From the NCBI GenBank assembly GCA_029061255.1, contig JAIDSL010000206.1, positions 1 through 43,776 of the forward strand: DNA of 43,776 nt. Reading direction: 5' to 3'. The position numbers and the translations under genes were made by a program. Under the pieces are notes generated by a model. That model did no database searches. It had not been told where the DNA came from and saw only the letters and a list, made by a program, of their open reading frames with translations. Below, piece by piece: positions 9,840-17,289 of this stretch (positions within the stretch are counted from its first letter, which is position 1; each line of letters opens with the position of its first letter). This stretch comes from Muribaculaceae bacterium (GTDB taxonomy: Bacteria > Bacteroidota > Bacteroidia > Bacteroidales > Muribaculaceae).

Positions 9840-10517
9840 ATGATACTTGCAAGCCTTTTTGACGCCTCGCAATTTTTTCAATGGTTTGTGGAGAACGCTA
9901 ATTATCTCTTTGTGTTTCTCTTTATGACCATTGAGAGCTCATTCATACCATTTCCGAGTGAAGTTGTGGTGCCTCCTGCAGCTTACCTTGCCTGCACGAA
10001 TACAGGAGCGGGAGGGGACATGAATGTTTTTTTCGTTGTGATATTTGCAACGTTAGGGGCTCTTTGTGGTGCATTTATCAATTATTTCTTGGCCCTATGG
10101 GTTGGGCGACCTATTGTATATGCTTTTGCAGACAGCAAATTCGGCCATGCTTGTCTTATTGACAGGGCTAAGGTGGATAAAGCAGAAGCATATTTTGATA
10201 AGCACGGTGCGGTATCGACTTTTGTAGGGCGACTCATTCCGGCTATTCGCCAGCTTATTTCAATTCCTGCCGGGCTTTCAAGGATGAACATCGGCGTTTT
10301 TGCTCTTTTCACTGCCCTCGGAGCTATGGTATGGAATGCGATACTTGCCGGTCTTGGCTACTGGCTTTCTTTACACGTGTCTCCGGAGGATTTGTTTGAG
10401 AAAGTTGAAGAATACAATAGCTACCTTACATATGCAGGCTACGGGCTTTTGGCACTCTGCATCCTCTATATCCTCTACAATGCATTTAAAAAGAAAAATT
10501 ACGATACAAAAAAATGA
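9840..10517 (+). CDS. DedA-family (SNARE-associated/VTT) membrane protein
   Basis: A 225-residue integral inner-membrane protein of the DedA superfamily. Members act in lipid carrier or phospholipid translocation and membrane homeostasis. Family hallmarks are the re-entrant loop region SSFIPFPSEVVVPPAAYLA near residues 37-55 and the GRLIPAIR motif at residues 130-137, followed by QLISIPAG with its conserved Arg137. The C-terminus ends in a hydrophobic helix and a lysine-rich tail. The stop overlaps the rpe start by four bases. Confidence 0.92.
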   Translation: MILASLFDASQFFQWFVENANYLFVFLFMTIESSFIPFPSEVVVPPAAYLACTNTGAGGDMNVFFVVIFATLGALCGAFINYFLALWVGRPIVYAFADSKFGHACLIDRAKVDKAEAYFDKHGAVSTFVGRLIPAIRQLISIPAGLSRMNIGVFALFTALGAMVWNAILAGLGYWLSLHVSPEDLFEKVEEYNSYLTYAGYGLLALCILYILYNAFKKKNYDTKK

Positions 10518-11158
10518 AGATAGCACCCTCGCTGCTCGCAGCTGATTTCCTGAATCTGGGAAAGGAAATAGAAAAAATAAATGCTTCTGAAGCTGATTTC
10601 CTTCATCTTGATGTGATGGATGGTGTGTTTGTGCCCAATATATCGTTTGGATTTCCGGTGCTTCAGGGTGTTGCTAAGGCTTGTGAGAAACCACTCGATG
10701 TGCATATGATGACAGTGGAGCCTGAAAAATGGATATCTCATGTCAGGGATTTAGGAGCTGCAATAATGAATGTGCATCAAGAGGCTTGTCTTCATCTTTA
10801 CAGTACTGTGCAGCATATCCATGAGGCAGGGATGATGGCAGGTGTGACTTTGAACCCGGCAACTCCTGTCTCTACACTGACGGATATTATCTCTGAATTG
10901 GACCTTATCCTTATAATGTCAGTTGAACCCGGATTCGGGGGACAGCCTTTCATTAAGCACACATTGGAAAAGGTAAGGCAGTTGAAGGATCTTCGTGACC
11001 GTAGTGGCTCCAAGGCTATGATTGAGGTAGATGGAGGCGTGAATGGCAAGACAGGGGCAGACCTTTCTAAGGCAGGAGCTGATGTGCTTGTGGCTGGAAG
11101 TTATGTCTTTGGCAGTGAAGATATGAACGCTGCAATTCGAGGACTCAAAGCTCTTTAA
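10514..11158 (+). CDS. rpe: Ribulose-phosphate 3-epimerase
   Basis: A 214-residue TIM-barrel enzyme that interconverts ribulose-5-phosphate and xylulose-5-phosphate in the pentose phosphate pathway. Visible signatures are the N-terminal IAPSLLAADFLNL, the metal-binding strand LHLDVMDGVFVPN, the second metal site VHMM, the strand MSVEPGFGGQ, the EVDGGVN strand and the final phosphate-binding loop VLVAGSYVFG. It begins within the end of the DedA gene, so the two are translationally coupled. Confidence 0.97.
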   Translation: MKIAPSLLAADFLNLGKEIEKINASEADFLHLDVMDGVFVPNISFGFPVLQGVAKACEKPLDVHMMTVEPEKWISHVRDLGAAIMNVHQEACLHLYSTVQHIHEAGMMAGVTLNPATPVSTLTDIISELDLILIMSVEPGFGGQPFIKHTLEKVRQLKDLRDRSGSKAMIEVDGGVNGKTGADLSKAGADVLVAGSYVFGSEDMNAAIRGLKAL

Positions 11159-11214
11159 TTTGCAGAGTTTCGGGAGAGCTCCACAAATTGAATTTTACAA
11201 TAAACCTACATATC

Positions 11215-12345
11215 ATGAAAAAACTACTAAACAGTCTTCTATTAATCTTTACGCTTGTAAGTATTTCTGCTTGCAAGAGTGACCTCGATTCTTTAGAAGA
11301 CGGAAACCATCGCAGCCAAAGGATAAAGAACAAGCAGATGGTAAAGACAGTCCGTATGTCGTTTGGAGGCGACTTCATCACCGAATCCGAAGAGCCATTG
11401 CTTCGCGCAGAAGATGGCGATGTATATACTGGAATCAATGTCTTTTGGACTGAAAAAAATAAGGAGAATGCTCCCAAAGAGAAATATGCTTATGGTTTGT
11501 TTAAACGCAAAGATAATATAGAAATAAAATTAGTAACAGGATATACATATGAATTTGTTGCTACGATATTGGTTGAAGGAGATGACAAATTATATTTGAA
11601 TCCTCAATATGGAGAACCATTTGTTGTGGCAAGTGATGAGGAATACAAAGAATCCTCATCATTAGGTTATCCAAAAGATAGTTTAAATAGGTTTATTTAT
11701 ACCTACAATCTTTACCAAGCACCATATGAAGAATATAATAAAGACAATAATAGAAGGTATTTTCGTAGACTTACTTCTGGTTATTCTCTTGTAGAAACAG
11801 GAGGAGATGGAGAATATGAATCTGGAACCTATAGAAATCCTAGAGTCAAAAGGTTTTATGGTTTTTCTAATTCATTTGATCCGGGAATATCAGATACTGT
11901 TCGCATTTCGATGGGATACAAGTGTTTTGGTCTTAAAATTATAGTTGATAGTATATCAGGGGGTGAATTAACGGTAGAAGATGTGACTAAATATTCTTCT
12001 AATGGCTATAAGCCAGAATTGGCAATTGATAAATTGGTGTTTCCAAAGAGCTTGGTTTTCACGAAAGAAGGAACAACTGTATGGGAAGGTAAGTTCTCTA
12101 TGAATGGCATGTCTTCTGATGCTGAAACTTTCGATCTCAACTTTCATTGGGATAAAGGGAATGGAGATACTGATAATTTCCCATGTCATATTGAAGTGCA
12201 TCCAAAGATGAAAAAGGTTTTAAAACTGAAAATTAATGGTACCATTAATCAAGGTACAAAAGGAAATATTGTATTTTCAATGGACACTGAAGATATGGAT
12301 GATGAGGCAATTCAAGAAGTAATTTATGATTCTGATAAAAATTAA
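11215..12345 (+). CDS. Unknown AT-rich lipoprotein
   Basis: A 376-residue protein with a lipoprotein signal peptide (MKKLLNSLLLIF, lipobox ISAC). I chose the ATG at 11215 over the in-frame ATG at 11188 because it gives a clean signal peptide. The mature part is rich in Tyr, Asp, Glu and Lys and appears mostly beta-structured. I do not recognise a family. The sequence is visibly more AT-rich than its neighbours, with many AAT, TTA, ATA and AAA codons, which suggests more recent acquisition. It follows rpe by 56 bases and faces a small convergent gene. Confidence 0.72.
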   Translation: MKKLLNSLLLIFTLVSISACKSDLDSLEDGNHRSQRIKNKQMVKTVRMSFGGDFITESEEPLLRAEDGDVYTGINVFWTEKNKENAPKEKYAYGLFKRKDNIEIKLVTGYTYEFVATILVEGDDKLYLNPQYGEPFVVASDEEYKESSSLGYPKDSLNRFIYTYNLYQAPYEEYNKDNNRRYFRRLTSGYSLVETGGDGEYESGTYRNPRVKRFYGFSNSFDPGISDTVRISMGYKCFGLKIIVDSISGGELTVEDVTKYSSNGYKPELAIDKLVFPKSLVFTKEGTTVWEGKFSMNGMSSDAETFDLNFHWDKGNGDTDNFPCHIEVHPKMKKVLKLKINGTINQGTKGNIVFSMDTEDMDDEAIQEVIYDSDKN

Positions 12346-12358
12346 ATCTAAATCTTAA

Positions 12359-12577
12359 TTACTTTCCGTTTCGTTTGTCTGGGCGAGCAAAGAACTGATG
12401 GAAGATGCTGTCTGAGGTAATGACTCTTTCGCGAGTCTCTACATCGTGGAGCAGACGGTCGCGATCTTCTTTTGTTGAGGATTCCTGAGGATGTGCCATA
12501 TGGCCTATCATCAAAAGTACGAGTACCATAGCAATCAGCAGGACTATAACGAGCAATATTTTAAGTACGGTAATCAT
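12359..12577 (-). CDS. Small single-pass membrane protein
   Basis: A 72-residue ORF. Residues 1-26 form a strongly hydrophobic helix (ITVLKILLVIVLLIAMVLVL). A charged tail of about 45 residues follows, ending in RPDKRNGK. I prefer the ATG at 12577 to the longer 12670 start, because the upstream extension would add a second hydrophobic stretch that starts in AT-rich intergenic sequence. No family is recognised. It lies convergent to the AT-rich lipoprotein with only 13 bases between the stop codons. Confidence 0.5.
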   Translation of the reverse strand: MITVLKILLVIVLLIAMVLVLLMIGHMAHPQESSTKEDRDRLLHDVETRERVITSDSIFHQFFARPDKRNGK

Positions 12578-12728
12578 AAGATTCGCTTTATTTATAATGT
12601 GTAAAAAAGTATTAAATAAGAACGTCATTAAAACTACAATTAAAACATTTGAACACCCCAGAGGGTTCATTTTAGAAAATTTAAAAAAAAATTGAGAATT
12701 CTTAAACCATTAAAACTCCCAAACGTTT

Positions 12729-12863
12729 TATGTATGAAACCGAGGGTTAGCAGTGCTGATTAAAAGCACTTCCAGTCCGAGCGATTTCCCCACCAACCCC
12801 CAAAAGGGTTGGGTCTAAAACCAAGAAAAATGAACAAAAACAAAAAAATCAAATCCTAAAGTT
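12729..12863 (+). promoter_or_regulatory. Structured leader of the LRR gene
   Basis: The roughly 190 bases before the LRR ATG hold no gene. They contain AGTGCT-GATTAAA-AGCACT (6-pair stem near 12751-12769) and CCAACCC-CCAAAA-GGGTTGG (7-pair stem near 12794-12813). An A-rich, structure-free stretch then runs to the start codon at 12864. An unstructured A-rich region just before ATG is typical of well-translated Bacteroidota mRNAs. No convincing -33/-7 promoter was located, and the TATGTATG at 12729 is only a weak candidate. Confidence 0.4.
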
Positions 12864-13916
12864 ATGAAAAAAACTCTTTTGATCCTTGCCGCAGCTCTTA
12901 CTCTTAGCGGCAGCGCATTCGCTAAAGGGAATGCAAAAAAGAATGTAGAACAGAAAGCTCTAACTTCTTTCATCGCCCAGAATCCTGAACTTAGCCTTAA
13001 TGGTGCAAGTGTATCAAATATGGCAGGCGTTAAGTTTGAGAATGGAAGCGTTACAGAGATTGACCTCAAGGGTAAGAAACTCCAGGGCACACTCGACCTC
13101 AGCAACTTCCCAAACCTTACTAAGGTTGACGTGTCAGACAATCAGCTTACAAGCCTTATTGTTGACAACTGCCCGGCTCTTGTAGAAGTTAACGCAGGTC
13201 GCAATCAGCTTAAGGAATTCTCTTGCAAGGGTTGTCCTTCACTCCAGACTCTTAAGCTCTATCGCAACCGTCTTTCTGAAGTTGACCTCAGCGGTGTTCC
13301 TTTGTTGAAGAACTTCAACATCTCAAGCAACTTCCTCGTATCTCTTGACGTTGCTAACTCTGCAAACCTTGAGACCCTTAACGTAATGAGCAATCGTCTT
13401 GAGCAGCTCGTAGTCACCAACTGCACAGCTCTTAAGCACCTCTATGCAAGCTACAATGAACTTCAGCAGGTTTCTCTCTCAGGTCTGACTTCACTCCAGA
13501 ACCTTAACGTGAGCGACAACAAGATTTCCAAGCTCTATCTGCAGAATCTTCCTGCTCTCTTCACTCTTCTTGCAAGCGACAACCACATGGTAAGCTTCGG
13601 CATCAGCGGATGTCCTATGCTGAGCGACCTCTGGCTCCCCTACAACTCACTGACTCAGTTCTCAGTTGAAAATTGCCAGAACCTCGCATTTGTTGACCTT
13701 CAGTACAACAACCTCTCTACAGTTATTCTCAGCAGCTTCAGCCAGCTCCAGAGAGTTAACGTAGCTCAGAACCCGCAGCTCGTTACACTTGACGTTTCAT
13801 TCGATTCTATCCTTCGTTTCGTGAACGTATCCGGCGACACTATGCTGACAGACTTCCGCACAACTGCAAGCCCGGAACTCCACCAGATCCTCGGCGTATG
13901 GAGCAACTACATCTAA
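12864..13916 (+). CDS. Secreted leucine-rich-repeat protein
   Basis: A 350-residue exported protein. Residues 1-20 are a classical signal peptide ending in GSAFA. From about residue 55 to 330 it consists of roughly a dozen regular 21-residue leucine-rich repeats of the form LxxLxVxxNxLxxLxVxxCPx. The repeats often carry a Cys-Pro or Gly-Cys pair at the turn, as in DNCPAL, GCPSL and NCTAL. Such repeats build a curved solenoid used for binding, as in internalins, and no catalytic domain is present. There is no membrane anchor or sorting tail. Codon choice is strongly biased (CTT, AAC, GTT, AGC), unlike the AT-rich gene upstream, which suggests high expression. A strong terminator follows. The ligand is unknown. 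Confidence 0.88.
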   Translation: MKKTLLILAAALTLSGSAFAKGNAKKNVEQKALTSFIAQNPELSLNGASVSNMAGVKFENGSVTEIDLKGKKLQGTLDLSNFPNLTKVDVSDNQLTSLIVDNCPALVEVNAGRNQLKEFSCKGCPSLQTLKLYRNRLSEVDLSGVPLLKNFNISSNFLVSLDVANSANLETLNVMSNRLEQLVVTNCTALKHLYASYNELQQVSLSGLTSLQNLNVSDNKISKLYLQNLPALFTLLASDNHMVSFGISGCPMLSDLWLPYNSLTQFSVENCQNLAFVDLQYNNLSTVILSSFSQLQRVNVAQNPQLVTLDVSFDSILRFVNVSGDTMLTDFRTTASPELHQILGVWSNYI

Positions 13917-13954
13917 TTCTCCATCAAGTTGAATCATAGAAACAGACTCTTAAG

Positions 13955-13986
13955 AGCCGACATCCTTTTGGATGCCGGCTTTTTTG
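13955..13986 (+). terminator. Intrinsic terminator of the LRR gene
   Basis: AGCCGACATCC-TTTT-GGATGCCGGCT (13955-13980) is an 11-position stem with one mismatch, directly followed by a run of T residues at 13980-13985. Confidence 0.9.
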
Positions 13987-13994
13987 TGTCATTT

Positions 13995-14026
13995 TTTGTT
14001 TTTTCCCCGGAATAATCTTAACTTTG
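13995..14026 (+). promoter_or_regulatory. Promoter for pgeF
   Basis: TTTG (13995-13998), 20 bases, then TAACTTTG (14019-14026) match the Bacteroidota consensus very well. Transcription should start near 14033, giving an unusually long leader of about 220 bases before the pgeF ATG at 14255. Confidence 0.75.
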
Positions 14027-14032
14027 CAAAAA

Positions 14033-14254
14033 CAACTATTCACTATCATATTACACTTATGGATTTTATATCAATGATGTCTTGGGCGGAGTTGTAAGCA
14101 AGTTTGCATTTGGATTGCATGAATGTCTGGCGACGTCTTATAGTGTCTCCATGGCTGTACAGAATCAAGACTGTGTACTTCAAGACTGTACTCAATCAAG
14201 AATAGACATCAGATATTGCCATAAATATGGGAATGAATCTTAATATCATACATT
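14033..14254 (+). promoter_or_regulatory. Long pgeF leader with direct repeats and two small ORFs
   Basis: No annotated gene occupies this stretch. It holds a 12-codon ORF (14059-14097) and a 28-codon ORF (14119-14205). It also has a near-tandem repeat of TCAAGACTGT at 14165-14174 and 14180-14189, with a third partial TCAAGA at 14196. The 28-codon ORF reads through the repeats and encodes a basic, aromatic-rich peptide (RIKTVYFKTVLNQE). Whether either ORF is translated is unknown. The arrangement is compatible with a regulatory leader. Confidence 0.35.
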
Positions 14255-14977
14255 ATGGAATCTAACAGAGGCACTACAAGAATTTTGGAAGAATTCCTGC
14301 TTATGGATAAAGGAGTCTCGGGACTATGCTTCTGCCCTGACTTGCGCGATCCGGAAAACGAGGAAGAGGATTTGATGTGGCTTTATAAGATGTGGGCCAC
14401 AATACCTGAACAGACTCATTCATGCAATGTGGCTGTGACGGATGGTTTCAGTAGATATTATCCTGACACTGATGCACTGATTACATTTGAACGTGACGTG
14501 CCAATAGGAGTCAAGACAGCCGACTGTGTGCCGATGCTCGTATATGCTCCTGACAAGCAGGGGATAGCTGCTATCCATTCCGGATGGAAGGGTACTCTCG
14601 GTGGGATAGTAGACAATGTGATGGATATCCTTGAAGATAAAGGTGTAGATCCGTCTCAACTGAAAGTGGCCTTTGGTCCTTCGATCAGTAAGGATGTATA
14701 TGAAGTGAGCCAAGATCTTGCTGAGAGCTTCATAGACGCAGGATTCTGTGAATATGTATCATCTCCTAACGGACAAAAAGAAAAGCCCCATATCGACCTT
14801 CAAGGGGTCAATATGGAGAGGTTCTTGCGTAGGGGTGTAAAGCCGGAAAATATTAAACTTCATTCAGATTGCACCTACGGCTCAAAGATGGATGATGGCT
14901 CACCAAAGTATGCCAGCCATAGAAGGAGTGGAGGGGCACCCGCACGAATGCTGAGCTGCATCATGATGCTATCATAA
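14255..14977 (+). CDS. pgeF: Peptidoglycan editing factor PgeF (YfiH/laccase-domain)
   Basis: A 240-residue cytoplasmic protein of the YfiH (DUF152) family, which edits misincorporated amino acids in peptidoglycan precursors; relatives also show purine nucleoside or laccase activity. Metal-site residues are visible: Cys91 in KTADC, His108 in IHSGWKGT, and the later SDCTYG and YASHRR motifs. Length is standard. It sits alone behind a strong promoter and long leader, and ends in a terminator shared with the converging fimbrial operon. Confidence 0.93.
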   Translation: MESNRGTTRILEEFLLMDKGVSGLCFCPDLRDPENEEEDLMWLYKMWATIPEQTHSCNVAVTDGFSRYYPDTDALITFERDVPIGVKTADCVPMLVYAPDKQGIAAIHSGWKGTLGGIVDNVMDILEDKGVDPSQLKVAFGPSISKDVYEVSQDLAESFIDAGFCEYVSSPNGQKEKPHIDLQGVNMERFLRRGVKPENIKLHSDCTYGSKMDDGSPKYASHRRSGGAPARMLSCIMMLS

Positions 14978-14978
14978 A

Positions 14979-15017
14979 AAAGATGGGAATGCCTTCCTAA
15001 CGGGCATTCCCATCTTT
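14979..15017. terminator. Bidirectional terminator between pgeF and fimbrial locus A
   Basis: A perfect 15-pair stem: AAAGATGGGAATGCC (14979-14993) pairs with GGCATTCCCATCTTT (15003-15017) around a 9-base loop. A-rich sequence before it and T-rich sequence after it make it work on both strands. Confidence 0.88.
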
Positions 15018-15038
15018 ATAAATTGGTTTATTTATAAT

Positions 15039-16184
15039 TTATTCTACTTTGTCTGCCGACATATCGTAGACTTTGCCAGCATTGCCATCAACCCAGTCGT
15101 TGACCTTTACTGTAAACTTTATCGGGCCACCGATGATTTGCTTTCCTGGGTCCGGATCGTCCGGATCAATGACTCCGGCGCCGTTTGTGAAGTCAAGTGT
15201 GTAGATATACTTCTTGCCCTGCTCCCATGTGCCAGAAAGAGGTATTGAAGCCCAGCCGTATTGCCTTACAGGCTGATGGGTAAATTCACTTTCATTTGCG
15301 AATGGATAAATCTGCATGCCATTATCAGTGCGAGTAATGTTGACAAGAACGCTCAGATAAGCTTCCCTGGCTACATTGTCAGGATCATTTTTAGAATCCC
15401 AAGGAGTAAGGGTCTGTGGCATCAGCATCGCATTGCCGCCTGCTCCCATGATAGAGACGGGACTTGCAGAAAGGGTAGTGGTATCGCATGCTGCAGTGTA
15501 GACAGCAGTGTCATGCCAGTCATCGAGAGTCCATTGATTGGTGTTGAAATCAAACGTACCCATAAACTGCGGGCGACCGATTCTCGCGCCGATTACCTTG
15601 TAAGTGTAATCAGTATCTTCTGACTTTGCTCGGAGCTCAATCTGCGACAGACGGTGATCGAAAGTCAGTTCAACTCCGCTTGTCTCATTGACGTTTCTCG
15701 ATCCGGAAGCATTGGCAGTGATGAAATCTACCTGCTCGGAGATTTCTTCAGGTACGGCAAAAGACTCGAGTGTCATTCCGCTGTTGTCTTCCTTCATCAT
15801 GATATCCGCTCCCAGCTCATCCTGTGATGGTGCGTATGCGAAGAAATCAATCTTCTGTGTAGGTGCAAGCCAGTCATACTTCTTTCCGGCAGCTGCTGTG
15901 AAGTAAGAGTCTGCGCCCTTATCGAATTCCGCGTTATCGAAATATAGTGAATTCTTGAAAACGCTTTTAGCTGAACCGGAAGTCATCACGGAGTCGCCAT
16001 AGACTGCTGTAACGAATATCTTGTTGAGATTTGCATTTGTGGTTTCAGAGGCTCTTGTGCCCATTGCCGAACGAAATGAGATGGCTTCGTTGGTTGCCTG
16101 ACGAACGCTGACCGGTTCGTCTTCAGAACATGATGCAAGAGCGATTGCGCTCATTGCCATTAGGAATAGTGGTGTCTTTTTCAT
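15039..16184 (-). CDS. Fimbrillin-family lipoprotein (locus A pilin)
   Basis: A 381-residue Mfa/FimA-like (Mfa_like_1) pilin precursor. Residues 1-19 are a lipoprotein signal peptide (lipobox ALASC, Cys19). Arg44 in MGTRAS lies about 25 residues after the lipid cysteine, where type V pilins are cut by an arginine-specific protease before polymerisation. The body is beta-rich, with fimbrillin hallmarks such as FFAYAP and the FDHRLSQIELRAKS strand. The tail (VNDWVDGNAG) resembles the donor-strand end of the family. It is the last gene of a three-gene operon, separated from the DUF5119 gene by about 150 AT-rich bases. Confidence 0.9.
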   Translation of the reverse strand: MKKTPLFLMAMSAIALASCSEDEPVSVRQATNEAISFRSAMGTRASETTNANLNKIFVTAVYGDSVMTSGSAKSVFKNSLYFDNAEFDKGADSYFTAAAGKKYDWLAPTQKIDFFAYAPSQDELGADIMMKEDNSGMTLESFAVPEEISEQVDFITANASGSRNVNETSGVELTFDHRLSQIELRAKSEDTDYTYKVIGARIGRPQFMGTFDFNTNQWTLDDWHDTAVYTAACDTTTLSASPVSIMGAGGNAMLMPQTLTPWDSKNDPDNVAREAYLSVLVNITRTDNGMQIYPFANESEFTHQPVRQYGWASIPLSGTWEQGKKYIYTLDFTNGAGVIDPDDPDPGKQIIGGPIKFTVKVNDWVDGNAGKVYDMSADKVE

Positions 16185-16335
16185 AATATTGTGTGTTTTT
16201 CAGAATTTCAATTTCGTGACAATCAGGATAAAGGTTAGATGCGTTTACCGATTGTATTCTTATGTCTTTTATAATAAAACGATTGGCGAAGCGATAGGGT
16301 TTGTTAAAAATAAATTAAAAAAATATTAATAAATC
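16185..16335 (-). other. AT-rich spacer inside fimbrial locus A
   Basis: This 151-base gap between the DUF5119 gene and the fimbrillin is very AT-rich. No confident promoter, terminator or gene is seen. It could serve as a long leader or processing site that lets the pilin be expressed at a different level from the upstream genes, which is inference. Confidence 0.3.
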
Positions 16336-17289
16336 TTACATTTTGAGCCCTATGTTCACTGCCTGCCATTCATTGACGTCTGTCTTCAGCTCAGCATTTC
16401 CCTCCTTTGGAGGTTCAGGAAGGTCGAGACCTCTCACAATGATATGGACGTGGGTTGGATCCGGAGCCTTCGACACCTGGTCGGTTACATCGAAAGAATG
16501 ATACCATTTGCTTCCATCGGTGAGCACCATATATAAGGTGAGATAATGCTTCGCAACTGTAGTGGGGCATTCCCCGAAAGTGAGGAACTCTCCGTGCAGG
16601 TTCTTTTCTTCGGCGTGTCCGGTCAAGTCAAACTTCATTGAGACGGTGTTGTCGGTGGCAGACTGCTGTCCGTGGCAGTATCCTTCAGCCATTCCGGACA
16701 GAGTGGCATCTACAGCTGAAGACTCCACTTCATCAAGATTCTCTACATCATACACGTCCACCATATAATGGCATACAGCTTCCTGCGGATACATTGTGAT
16801 GGTCTGCATACCGTCGTGAGGTACTATACTTATATTATTGCTTCTGCTTCCCCACATCATCTGTGGAGTCGCGGCTATACGTTCCCGTTCTGTTCCTTCA
16901 GGTCTCGGTATGGTGGTGGCGTCATCAGCGCGTGACCCTATCTCCTCGGCATCCATCGTATAGATCTCAAGAGTCTCTATACTCTCGTGATAACGCATGC
17001 GTGCCCAGTCAGTATTGTCAGCGTTGATGCATATTGCGTGTCGCGTGCCAAAGGGAGCCTTTATCAGTCCTCCATCCTTTCCGGAAAATATAAATCGCAT
17101 GGGATTGTGTCCATCTTCCTCATACATATAGAGAGCCATTGATTCAGGGTTGGCTTCCGGAGCGTTTCTCCAGTCGAACACGACTTGCAGCTGAGAGGTC
17201 ATCTCATCCTCCATGTAGAGGTCCTTATGTCGGCATGACGCGAGCGACAGGGTGGCAAGCGATATCATGATTATTCCTGACACTTTCAT
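16336..17289 (-). CDS. DUF5119 lipoprotein (fimbrial locus A)
   Basis: A 317-residue lipoprotein (lipobox SLASC, Cys18, followed by RHKDLY). This Cys-Arg-His-Lys-Asp start and the VVFDWRNAP strand are typical of DUF5119, a family that is regularly encoded beside fimbrillins and DUF3575 proteins. It is likely a minor pilin, anchor or adhesin subunit. The body is beta-rich and the C-terminus (LKTDVNEWQAVNIGLKM) resembles a pilin terminal strand. Its ATG overlaps the end of the upstream DUF3575 gene by four bases. Confidence 0.87.
   Translation of the reverse strand: MKVSGIIMISLATLSLASCRHKDLYMEDEMTSQLQVVFDWRNAPEANPESMALYMYEEDGHNPMRFIFSGKDGGLIKAPFGTRHAICINADNTDWARMRYHESIETLEIYTMDAEEIGSRADDATTIPRPEGTERERIAATPQMMWGSRSNNISIVPHDGMQTITMYPQEAVCHYMVDVYDVENLDEVESSAVDATLSGMAEGYCHGQQSATDNTVSMKFDLTGHAEEKNLHGEFLTFGECPTTVAKHYLTLYMVLTDGSKWYHSFDVTDQVSKAPDPTHVHIIVRGLDLPEPPKEGNAELKTDVNEWQAVNIGLKM

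Noticed and set aside
16185..16335. An invertible promoter in fimbrial locus A, as known for some Bacteroides surface genes
   Set aside because: No matching inverted repeats flank the spacer, and no recombinase gene is nearby.
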